Under the pieces are notes generated by a model. It was not told the DNA's origin, did not search any database, and was given only the letters and a program-made list of their open reading frames with translations. 64,000 nt of DNA, taken from contig NC_059347.1 in NCBI RefSeq assembly GCF_019703515.2, positions 26,304,501 through 26,368,500 of the forward strand, written 5' to 3'. Within the stretch, counting starts at the first letter, position 1. Every line of letters starts with the position of its first letter. The position numbers and the translations under genes are program-made. Of the stretch, positions 1 through 11,400 are shown piece after piece. The stretch is from Myxocyprinus asiaticus. Taxonomy: Eukaryota > Chordata > Actinopteri > Cypriniformes > Catostomidae.

Positions 1-768
1 AAAGGATATTTTGCATACAAAGTAGAAAATTTAGCCTATTTTACGGTCATTAAGATTTTTTTTTTAATGATTTTTTTTACATTGTGATAGATTTTAATAG
101 CCTTCATATTATTTTATGACAAAGATTTTGCCTCCTAATTCTTATTTCCATCATATGATATTCTCATTACCGCAATGTAAAAAAAAAAAAAAAAAAGATA
201 TGACTATATTATTTACTGTAAATTTTAGTATTTATACATCATAGCAGTACTGGTTCTGACATTCAATTTAGCTAATTTTCATTTGAAAAATCATTGTACA
301 ACAGCATCTTACTGCAGTAAAAACAAATGACTGTTACGTTAATGAAAATCATTGAAAACAATGGGAATAATAAAAGTAATGAGTATTGGATGGTAAAATG
401 TGCTTAAGGTTCCTGAAAATAATGTCACAAATCTTAATGGTTCTAAATGTAGATATTTTCTTTATGCAAAATATAAGACCAGGACATATTCTTGATAGAT
501 TTTGCGAGAATCACCCTTTTATTCACATCAAGGCTATTTTAAGTGTAGCATAGAACAGGGGTTTTGAAACTGGGGTCTGGGGACCCTCAGGGGGGCAGCG
601 GGGAAAAACATGTTTTGGTTTCATTTTAAAACCATGGGATTAATCACAATTCGGCTTTTCAATGAACAACCATAGTTTAAATTGAAAGGTAAAATCCGTT
701 AATAACATGTTAAAAAGTTACTTATGTTATGAATATGTTCATTATATTTTAGCCTGTGCCCTGTACAA

Positions 769-802
<34 letters not shown>

Positions 803-2000
803 TACAATGGGAAGTTGTTTACCGTTATTCGGCAGCACAGACGCAGAGGTCTCGAGTGCCAGCAGTCCCATTAATACCACAATCCGCATCATCGTGTCGG
901 AATGAAATTGTTCTCCTAAAAAATTATGAAAACCAAAAACGGCCAGAGTTTGTTTTTTGTTGTCCAGATGAAGCTTGAATGTGCGAATCCGTTTGAAGGC
1001 GCACACTACAGGACAGTCCTCACAGATCAGGACAGAGTTGAGGGTGGGATGAATTTGTTGGGGTGGGGTTCTTTTGAAAGTCATTTTATGCTTGTATTTA
1101 CACATAACCAAGTCTTGATTAAAACAAAGTTATTGTCACATTATATCAGGTAAGCTGTAACAATGGGAACCTGCTGTTCTTTTTTTTTTTTTTTTAAATT
1201 GATTTGCGAAAAATATCTTTTTGAATTGACCTTATGAAATATTGAGATATGTAATCAATGAATTGTAAATGAATAAATAAATAAATTCAACATACAAGAT
1301 TCAAATTGACCTTATTTCAAAGTGGCAACTTATCTGAACCTGCCATTTATGAAAAATACTTATCGTGGGAACACAGTTCACCCCTTCAGTTCAAACCTAA
1401 CTACATTCATTGAACCTTGTCTTACAGTATGTCAGTGTGGTTTTACTGTGTTCCCTTATTCACCCAACCGCTATTTTATAAAAAAAAATATAAGATATTG
1501 GAATTTTATTTTGCAGGATGTGTCTGAAACCAAAATGAATAACTACTGTAAATAATAATAATAATAACAAGCATTTATGCAATTGTTTTCTGACTGAAGA
1601 CAAAATCCTTTCAACAGATTTCCCAAGTGACATCTAGTCCTGGGGCCCAGGGGCGGTTGTAGAGGGGGGGCCTGGGGGTGCATCACCCCCTGAAAGAAGC
1701 CTGGTCTCAGTTTAGTGTTATAATTATTATGTTTCTATGAACTCTAAAGATCGCAGAGAGAGAGAGAGAGTGCTATATGCAGCGCATCCGTTTGAATTAG
1801 CATGATTGGTCACCACATTAAGAAGCTTCAAAACAACATTTATTGTTTGAATTTAGTGATAACATTTACAACGTTATTTGGTCTAAAATCACATTTCTAC
1901 GGAAACAGCCCATTGCGACTCGAGACTCAACATGAAAAACCCAGTAAATTAATTAAACATCTTACCTTTTAGAATTTAAGACAACTGTGAGGTTATCCTA
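1..2000. other. 3' flank of IQGAP2, no gene seen
   Basis: AT-rich sequence with short homopolymers, a GA run near 1755-1769 and G-rich repeat-like patches near 560-600 and 1635-1695. No coding exon was recognised on either strand. Confidence 0.5.
770..800. repeat. (ATA)n microsatellite
   Basis: About ten units of a trinucleotide AAT/ATA repeat in the 3' flank of IQGAP2. Confidence 0.9.
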
Positions 2001-2212
2001 ACTTGAAGATGTTATTTACGACGATTTTTTTCTCAAGAATTGGAATGCTTCTTAAGGTTTTTCTTAAGAACAATCTCAAGAAAAAAAGATTAGAACTTTC
2101 TTAAGAAGTTTTTCAGGAATACAAAATATCCTTAACTTCTTTTCTTAAGTTAGAAATTAAGAAAATGGTAGTTAAGAAGAAATTTCTTCTTAAGAATGTT
2201 TCATGAATCCAG
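1990..2212 (-). repeat. TTAAGAA-rich element end, Harbinger-like (partial)
   Basis: A block of repeated CTTAAGAA units ending, on the minus strand, with TGGATTCATGAAACATTC. This resembles the ends of PIF/Harbinger-type MITEs I associate with fish. The opposite end was not found, and it abuts the MITE at 2215 head to tail. Confidence 0.4.
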
Positions 2213-2214
2213 CT

Positions 2215-2790
2215 CCAGGGGCCGGTTGCATAAACATAGCCATGAACTTAAGACTTCATCTAACAATTAGTCTGACTAGCTAAAGACACCATAGAAAGCC
2301 TGTTGCATAAAACAAGCTCACAGGTGTCTTTAGTAAGTTTAATTCGCTTCGTATTGTGGGAAAAGTAAGACACTGAACAGCTTAAATAAAATGGCCGACT
2401 GTGGATGCTCTAATTCGCTGAAAATATTTGCTTATTAGAGGAATACAATTCTTCAGAATTGATTCTAATGAACAAATTGAGTGATTTTAACTCAAATAAT
2501 AAAAAACACAAGTTTTGTTTCCATCGTAGAAGTCAAAGTCTTCTTCAAAGTCTCAACTCATGCCCCTTTCAGCCCTCAACTGAAGCCCCCACTGGCTCAG
2601 CTGACAGTTATTTTCCATGGCAACATGGAATGTAAACAAAAGTTATCCTGTGGGGTCTGCTGTCTTACATTTCGGTCTTAAATTAGACTGATCCAAGTTT
2701 TTATGCAATTGACTGGAAAGGTTAAGACCAAAATTTAGACAACTAACTATTAAGACTAGTCTAAAAAAGTGTTATGCAACCTGCCCCTGG
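2215..2790. mobile_element. MITE with about 20-bp terminal inverted repeats
   Basis: The left end CCAGGGGCCGGTTGCATAA is repeated in inverse form at the right end (TTATGCAACCTGCCCCTGG) with one mismatch. No coding capacity inside. The target duplication is unclear; the terminal sequence suggests PIF/Harbinger origin. Confidence 0.65.
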
Positions 2791-2833
2791 GTCTCCCCTA
2801 TATGTAAATACATAAACACACATACAAATAGTG

Positions 2834-2839
2834 TTTATT
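2834..2839 (-). promoter_or_regulatory. Candidate poly(A) signal of IQGAP2
   Basis: On the minus strand this reads AATAAA, the first perfect hexamer after the stop codon, about 720 nt downstream. Weaker ATTAAA hexamers lie at 3073-3078 and 2922-2927. The true site cannot be decided from sequence. Confidence 0.3.
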
Positions 2840-3558
2840 TTTAAATCAATAACATAGTTCTTAACTGTAGACATGAATTAATGTTGGATTAAAAAATACT
2901 GAAAACTCTTGGGAATGCCCTTTTAATACATATCTTTAAAAGATGCACAACTACGCACTTGGAAATTAAAGGCACTAGTTCATCACAGGCCTGTCAAAAG
3001 GCTCATCCAGTTTATCAGACACATGGCAGTAGTGCATTATGAAATTCATTTCATCTTATTAGTCCCTCATTTTTTAATAACATGCTTATACTACTATTTA
3101 CAGTATATATTTATAATATTTCAATTATACCTGTCATTAAAAACAGAATCCATTCACAATCTTCAAAAACGAAATTCCAGTCATCATCTAATGTGCTCAA
3201 CGTTTGTTGGTTATATCATAGATTGATTAAAATCCCTTTCAATGTATCAGTAAGTAAAAGTGAGATTTATGTACAGCTTGGCATGTATAATCTGCATATC
3301 ATCATATATAATTCTTAAGAGTGATCTCATTTTATGGTTAATATAATACCAAAGACCTTCAAAAACAGTTGCACAAATGCCCTGAATGCTCAGAGAATTT
3401 TCTTTTACAAAAAAACCCAACTAAAAACCAAAGGCACGTTCAATTTTTTTTGCACAATTTGTGTAAACTAACATATAAAATTATGACACTTTGACAGCGA
3501 CTTAATAATTCAAAGCATATGTGCACTGAATTCTATTTTTAAAACTCCACAGGACTTT

Positions 3559-3672
3559 TCATTTTCCATAGAACTTTTTGTTCAAAAGGAAGATCAGTAG
3601 GTTGACGTTGACTTTGGCCTTGTCAAACATTTTCATGACAGCTACTCCCTCGTACTGAAGCTGCAACAGGTC
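3559..3672 (-). CDS. iqgap2: IQGAP2 exon 38 (last coding exon, TGA stop)
   Basis: Encodes DLLQLQYEGVAVMKMFDKAK, then VNVNLLIFLLNKKFYGK and a TGA at 3559-3561. The C-terminus ends in NKKFYGK, the usual IQGAP2 end. Acceptor atcag. Confidence 0.97.
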   Translation of the reverse strand, partial: DLLQLQYEGVAVMKMFDKAKVNVNLLIFLLNKKFYGK

Positions 3673-6600
3673 CTGATAACAGAGACAAAACATGGAATGC
3701 AGTTCTATATTGATGCGTCCACAAATTCAAATGTTATTATAAGCAATACAGGTAATGCCTACTTGTATTATTGTATGCCTGTGAGAGGAAAATTAGACTA
3801 TGCGCCGTGTGCAATGCGTTGTTGACATTTGTGCACATGGGAACTGACCTGGAAATGCAGTTGAACCTTCTCCATCTCAACTCCCATAAACTTGGCCTTT
3901 ATTTCAAAGTCAGCCACTTCCTCACAAGGAGAAATGTCAAACATTACATTTTTTAACCTGAAACATATAAAAACCCAGACTAAAGTACTGGAAGAGGTGG
4001 AGCACAACACAATGTTGTGTGCAAATAGTTTCATGAAAGATAACATTGATGGGCAAATTCCTATCCATAAATGTTTTCTTGTTTTTGATAATCTCTTCAT
4101 CTGCCTTAAAAGTACCAAAATACCAAAAATGGTTGGCTTGGTAGGTATGGAGTGGTTAACTCCTCACAATGCACTCCTCAATTTCTAATTCCATACAAAA
4201 CTGCTAACCCAGCACTTGCACACATTATTAGTATTCTCTGAAGAGCATCTTACGCAGTCTGTCCCAGACACTGGTCAGTTTAGATATTCTGTGCTTGATG
4301 ATTATGGCACAATGTGAAGTTAGTACAATGATTTATTATCAGTGGAATGAAAAGAAATGGTGAAAAGTTGAAGAACATACTGATTTGTCTGCAGGCCTTC
4401 AATTTCCAGAATTACTCCTTTCTCGTGCAGTTTGGCAGCTGTGTACTTCAGGGATTGGACCTTGGACTTCTTACTGCCCTTAACCTCTTCCTTTCTGTCC
4501 AGTTTGATGGACCTGCGAGAATTCCTGTGACAACATAAATATCAGTGTAATATGTCCTATAGGTAATGACTGTAGCCACTTAACAATTTCCACAGCAGCA
4601 CACTAAAAGTGCACCTCAAGCCATTGTGTATTGAAGGTCAAGTGCATTATGAGCATGCTTGTCCAAATAGGAGATTGTCAGATTATTTCACAATTATTTT
4701 CACTCACTTTCTGTTGAGGTTATCCAGGCAGGTTTTGATGTACGTGTCGTAGTAGTTGATCTGTTCCTGATAGAAAGCCGCCTTGGAGTTGAGTGCAGTC
4801 AGAGTCTGCTGCAACTTTACCAACTCTGCTTTCCTCCTCTGCCTGTAGCGCCGCTGGTATCGGATGTCCTGTCAAGAGCCGAACACTCAGTTATCTTTTA
4901 CATTTACAGACGAGAATTAAGCAGCCTCAACCTTTTTTAAAAGTGCTTGCGGTAACTCGCAGCACTTGCAGTAACTAAGCACAGAATAAAAATTCTGTCA
5001 TCATTTACTTACTCTCATGTTTACACAAACATGTATAGCTTTCTTTCTTCCATGGGACACAAAAGGAGATGTTGGGCAGTATGTTAGCCTCAAAGGTGAC
5101 TGAGGCTGTCATTCTGCTTGATATCTCCTTTTGTGTTTTACAGAAGGAAGAATACAAGTTTAAAACAACCATCCTGTTCCCCTAATTAAAGTCATTATGG
5201 CCTAACCTTGGAGATGTCATTGATGACATCCTGGTACTTGTGTTTTGAATTGACCAGACCAGCTTGCTCCAGAGTTCTCAGATTCCTGAGGATCTTCCTC
5301 TTCTTCTGCTCCAAAGGTAATTGTCGGTCCTCCAGCATGGCCTGGCTGCTCTTCAAACCCTCTGGGGTCTGAGCATCCTGCACCACTTGTCGCTCCACTA
5401 GCTTAGCATGCTCTGACTCCTACAGCACAAGTAAGAGAGGGTTGAGGCATGGGGGGAGTATTTATATACTCTCTGCTCTGAGTAACAGCTAACTGATTAA
5501 GTGTAGAGATAAAAAAAAAAAAAACTTAAATGAACTTCTGATGAGCCAAATGATTCCACTCACATTGATGCCACCATAGAAACAGACGACAGAAGAAACA
5601 GAGTGTATCTGATCTTAATACATCAATATTACCATTGAATCACTGTCTGTACGTTGGATGTTCAATAGTCAATGCATTCTGTCCTATGTTTAATCTTTGT
5701 TTGGACAGACAGATTGGAGATGGAAGCCTACCTGTGCAGCAGAGGCTGGAGTTTCCAGGATATTGGTCAGCGTCTCCCCCGGTTGAATTCTCACAACATC
5801 CACTATCAGTTTCTTTGTTCTGCAGAGTGACAGGTAAACAAAGAGGAGGATGTGCTTCTCAGGCTTATCAGAATGTCTCAACACGTTTTTTAGTCTTACA
5901 TCTAGTAAGATATGGGCTGCCATTGCAATATCTGTTTTTTTTCTCTTTTCTATTACTTTATTTCTAAACCGAGTTAAACGTTTTTCATTGAAATTGTGAG
6001 GTATTCAAATAAGCCCATAAGGGTTTCTAGACTCTCCCGCACATCTCTTTTCTGCTGTGTATTCTTGCTTTGTTCTTTTATCCTCATGGTGCTAAAATAA
6101 ATAAACTAAATAAACTAAGCAGTAGGGAATGCATTAATACCTGATAAAGTCTGCAATATTGTATATAGATATATAGATAATATGTTAGATTTATAACGAA
6201 GGGGACCCCTTTAAAGCTATATTGACATTAAAATCTAAATACATTCATATCTTTTGCTTAGGAGTGTCAATTAATTAAAATATTTTATCAAAATAATTAC
6301 ATGATAACAGGCCCCCAAATAATGCAAATTCAATATATAATAATGAAAATAACATGTGTAATGAAAAATAATAATTCAGATAATTCAAAGACATTACATT
6401 ATTGTGGCAGGTGAGTAATTTGACAAGTATATAGGAATACAAAAAATAAAAACAAGGAGTATATAAACATGCATATGAAGACAGAATACAAACAAAATAA
6501 TCAAGTAAAAGCTGTCCTGAAAAAATGTTTTAAGACAAGATTTAAATATACCTAAAGTCTGAGCTTCTCTTAATTTCATTAAAAATAAGCCTATCACAAG

Positions 6601-8387
6601 CCTACAGCCCACAGCAATCCATTTTTCAATTGAGTTCGTCAGTCTGTAGACTTGGGCTGTTCTGACAAGACGCGCTTTTGTGTTCCATCTGTAAAAATGC
6701 GTTAGATGTACATATGATGTTGTGGTTTTGTCGCATTTCACAGGTTTTCAGTGTCTCTAGCCATAAATGCTGCTTTTTATGACTGTAACGGGGTAAGGGA
6801 TGGGCAAGGAGGAGGGGGGAACCGGCTGAACCGGCTGAACTTAAAACAACATAAAACATAAAGATACACAGACACGGGGGCCTGGGTAGCACAGTGGTAA
6901 AATACGCTGGCTACCACCCCTGGAGTTCGCTAGTTCGCTAGTTCGAATCCCAGGGCATACTGAGTGACTCCAGCCAGGTCTCCTAAGCAACTAAATTGGC
7001 CCGGTTGCTAGGGAGGGTAGAGTCACATGGGGTAACCTCCTCGTGGTCGCTATAATGTGGTTTGTTCTCGGTGGGGCGCAAGGTGAATTGAGCATGGTTG
7101 CCGCGGTGGATGGCGTGAAGCCTCCACACGCGCTATGTCTCCGTGGCAACGCGCTCAACAAGCCATAAGATGCGCGGGTTGACTGTCTCAGACGCGGAGG
7201 CAACTGGGATTCGTCCTCCGCCACCCGGACTGAGGCGAATCACTATGTGACCACGAGGACTTAGAGCGCATTGGGAATTGGGCATTCCAAATTGGGAGAA
7301 AAAGGGGAAAAATCCCCCCCCCCCCAAAAAAAAAAAAAAAAAAAAATGATACACAGACACACACACCACGGCCGCGTGCATCTCTCTCTCTCTAACTGGC
7401 ACCTCCGGCTCCTCTTTATCCCCCTCTTAGTGAATTAGCCCAATTCAGGGCCGGCCGTGTGTCCTCCTCGTCACACTCCTCCATCGCAAATGTTAGTCTA
7501 CAAATGTTTCCTTCTAGTATCATTCAAAATATCTGATGCACAATGCTTGTTAAATTTGGCCCCTGTCCTTACTCTATGACGCTACTTCCACACAGCTGGT
7601 CAAAAATGGCCCATTTTAACAGTGGATTAGATAACACTGGCCAACAATCCGCTTCCTGCCATGGCTTGAGAGAGATATGGAGGCAGGAAATGAGGAGAGT
7701 AAAGACGTTGATCTTAGGCAGAGAGATATTTATACAGTATGAGAGCACATTTTAGTGGAAACTGTGATGATTATTGCTATTTGTTTAAGGCTAATTACTT
7801 AATCAAAATCAGTGAACTATTCCTTTAAGATCTTCTGACAATCAAAGAAAGCTGTTTTCAGTACTGAAGTACATTTGATACTGCAGATGAACATATACTG
7901 TTGTTTAAGCAGATGTAGTGTAACATGGAGTGCAGTGTTCAGAAGAAAGAAAAAATGCTATAACCTCTTTGCTTTTTCCACATTTTGTTTCTTTCTAAAA
8001 GCACTGATATTGTGCTTAACAGCAACGTGTCTATGACTGCATAATGTATTTGTATCCAACCTTTTTAGTGAAGATTGTCTAACTTACTTCACCATTAATC
8101 CCTTCATGTCCTTGTCATCTCCATCTACCAGCTCAAACTTGTTGGTGAGGGTGAGGGAGATCTCAGTTTTGGCCAGTTGACTCTTTGAATTCTCCTTGTT
8201 GGGGTCATTTGGATCCACAGCACCTTCCCCTGTGTGCCAGAGAGTGCTTAATATTCAGACTGTGTCATAACTCCTGCAAGTTGCTAATAGGCCAGTTTGA
8301 ACAAATATTTAATGTAGTTTTATGTTCATTTATTGTTAATTTCATTGCACAACAATACACTGATAACTATCACAAATCAGCTTATTC

Positions 8388-8446
<59 letters not shown>

Positions 8447-11400
8447 AGACAAAGCAAGAAAAATGTATTTACATGAGATTTGAAATTATGGGTTTGTCTA
8501 TGGTTTTCAAGCAGATCAAAATTGGGGTAATAGGCAAAAAACTACATGTGGCAGTATTTGCTTAAACAATTTATAACCTTTCAAAATTTAAAGTGTTAAA
8601 GGATTGTTCCGGATTCAATACAAGTTAAGTTTAATCAACAGCATTTGTGGCATAATATTGATTACCACAAAAACGTATTCTGACTCACCCCTCCTTTTCT
8701 TTAAAAAAAGCAGAAATCGAGGTTACAGTGAGGCACTTTCAATGGAAGTGAATTTGACTAATGTTTGTAGGGTTTAAAAGCAGAAATGTAAAGTTTATAA
8801 TTTTATAAAAGCACTTAGATTAATTCTTCTGTTAAAACCCATGTATTATGTGACCCGTAAAGTTGTTTAAATGGACATTTTTACAGTCATTTTAAGGCTT
8901 TAGGGTTTGTTGACATTACACTGTCATGGCAACAAAGTTGTAAAATTGGCTTTAACTTTACACAGAAAAGGTTAGTAAGCGATTTTTCACACTAAAATCA
9001 TGTTAACACACATATTGTTTATGTCTTGTGGCTATACTTTTGAAAAAGTTTCACATTTAAAGCTACACTGTAACTTTCTTTTGTTAAAAAATAACAAAAT
9101 GTTATTAATGAGACTGCAACAAAAATCCATCTTCCAAACCATGTATTTACTTTACCCAAATATACTTTGATAAACCTATAATAATGATATTATTTTATAA
9201 ATATTTTAGAGCTATCAGGACGGAATTGCATACATACGTAATTTGCCCGTGTGTGTTCACGTCAGATCCAGCAACAGTAGCGCGTGTGTGGGAGTAGCTA
9301 AAGCTGAAAGTTTGTTGTCACGACGAACGAGAAAAATTGACCATGGATCATTCAAAAGGGCAAACCTCCAGGGAATCACCGGTTGTAAAAACAAAGAAAC
9401 CCCAATCAGAGCAGAGTCTACAAGCAAAAAAGGAAAGCGACAGAGTCCGTAATAAAACCAGAATCAACATCGGCTTGGCTTTTCAGAGATGGCGACAACT
9501 CTGAGATCTGAAAGGATATAAAAGCGGCCCAGAGATGGCTTTTTTCTTACTCAACAGGTAAGATATTTTATTGATATGGTTTATATGTAGTTGTGCAATC
9601 ACACACACACACACACACACACACACATGCACGTCTGTGTGTGTAGTGAAATACAATAATTATACTGTAATTGGTGCAGAACTTTTCACTTGCTAGCACA
9701 CATGTGTATTTTTCTTTATAACGGCAATTATTTATATAAATAAATCCTTTAGTCCTAGGCTTGCCAAGAACATGTGAGTCTTGAAATGATGTTGACCACT
9801 GGTTGGTAACAATGACAATCTATAAATTAGTTACTACCATGGTCTATTTGGCCAGAATATCCTGAAGTTATAAAAACTTCACAACATGGGGCCTGGGTAG
9901 CTCAGCCAGTAAAGACGCTAACTACCACCCCTGGAGTCGCGAGTTCAAATCGTGCTGAGTTACTCCAGCCAGGTCTCCTAAGCAACCAAATTGGCCCGGT
10001 TGCTAGGGAGGGTAGAGTCACATGGGGTAACCTCCTCGTGGTCGCTATAATGTGGTTCGCTCTCAGTGGGGCACGTGGTGAGTTGTATGTGGATGCCGCG
10101 GAGAATAGCGTGAGGCCTCCACACACGCTATGTCTCCGCATTAACGCGCTCAACAAGCCATGTGATAAGATGCGCGGATTGACGGTCTCAGACGCGGAGG
10201 CAACTGAGATTCGTCCTCCGCCACCCGGATTGAGGCGAGTCACTACGCCACCACGAGGAAAAAAAACAACTTTACAACATTTGACCTTATCAGATTGGCA
10301 GTCATTGTGTCTAATGTTAACAAATGTTGCCTAACTTTTGTAACGTCATTTATTTCAAAACATCAATGTTTCCAATAAGTCAAAGCAACAGCATAAGTTA
10401 TGGCACTTACCTGCTCAGATGACATGTTTTCAGATATCCGTCTTTTCCTTTCTTTCAATATTTATTTGTCCATTCACTCTGATAAGATGTCCTGTATTCA
10501 TGTGTACAACGGTACCTCGAACCACATTCATCCACGCAGAGGAGCAGAGCCGAACCACAACCAAAACAATGTCCTTCCGCAAGACGCATGCAGTTTTATT
10601 TTTTAACCACTAGAGGGCAAAAAGTTACATAGTGTAGCTTTAAACATTGGCCCCCAACTACTTCCATTGTAAGTGCCTCACTTTAACCCACATTTTTGCT
10701 TTTTTAAAAGAAAAGGAGAGACAAGTCAAAATTATTTTTTGTGGTAATCAATATTATGCCACAAATGCTGTCGACTGAGGTAAACTTGTATTGTTGGGTG
10801 AGGACATATAAGCATAATCAATGTAAGATTGTGCATGTAAATGCACTTAATATCCAGGTGGATATCACTGATGGTGCCTGTAAGGTGTTCCTAGTGAATG
10901 AATGAAATTATTAGTTTACATTTGTTCTAATTTTACCCAGTAGTGACTCGACATCAGGAACATCCGCCAGGTCTTTCAGGAGTTCATGCAGAAGATCACT
11001 GTGATCTGGAGCAATAGCTTCCTTATGTTCCAACACCAGCTGCAAAGGGGAAAAAAAGTGTCTGCATGGTCTATAACACAACACATCATGATATCAAGTA
11101 CAACCATCCTCCAAAATTTGTGTTACTGTCAAAGAGATGTGACGTCAGCAGTGGTGAAGTCATTGAACCATGGAAAGAAAAAGGAGAGACTGCCTCATAA
11201 ATGATATTCAATCGCTTTACTCTCCAGATTTGCAGATTAACAGAATATGCAAAGCAGTTTTGTTTGCTTTAACCATGATGTCTATCATGAGATAAGGATG
11301 TCCACCGCATGGGTTCACAGCAAAATCCAGCAAAATCTATAAATTATGTTTTAATACACTTTATTCTGAGAAAAGGATGAAGAGACTCTACATACAGCAT

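Larger units (their letters stand above)
9056..10644. mobile_element. Middle DNA element of the nest, ends TTTAAAGCTACACTGTAAC
   Basis: The left end tttaaagctacactgtaact matches the inverse of the right end agttacatagtgtagcttta. It sits between the arms of the outer element and itself contains the SINE at 9888 and a gene-like exon at 9343-9557. Family not identified. Confidence 0.65.
8598..10803. mobile_element. Outer DNA element with long inverted ends, split by insertions
   Basis: Left arm (8610-8790) and right arm (10640-10800) are inverted copies sharing 'acagcatttgtggcataa' and 'ttgattaccacaaaaa', followed by 'gtgaggcact' and 'caatggaagt'. The arms are separated by a second element (9056-10644), so this is the oldest layer of a nest. 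Confidence 0.7.

Noticed and set aside
3798..4118. 106-codon minus-strand ORF at IQGAP2 exon 37
   Set aside because: Read-through of exon 37 into both introns; only 3849-3957 is exon.
7133..7402. ORFs overlapping the SINEs at 6876 and 9888 (both strands)
   Set aside because: They follow the GC-rich SINE body and recur in both copies; SINEs do not encode protein.
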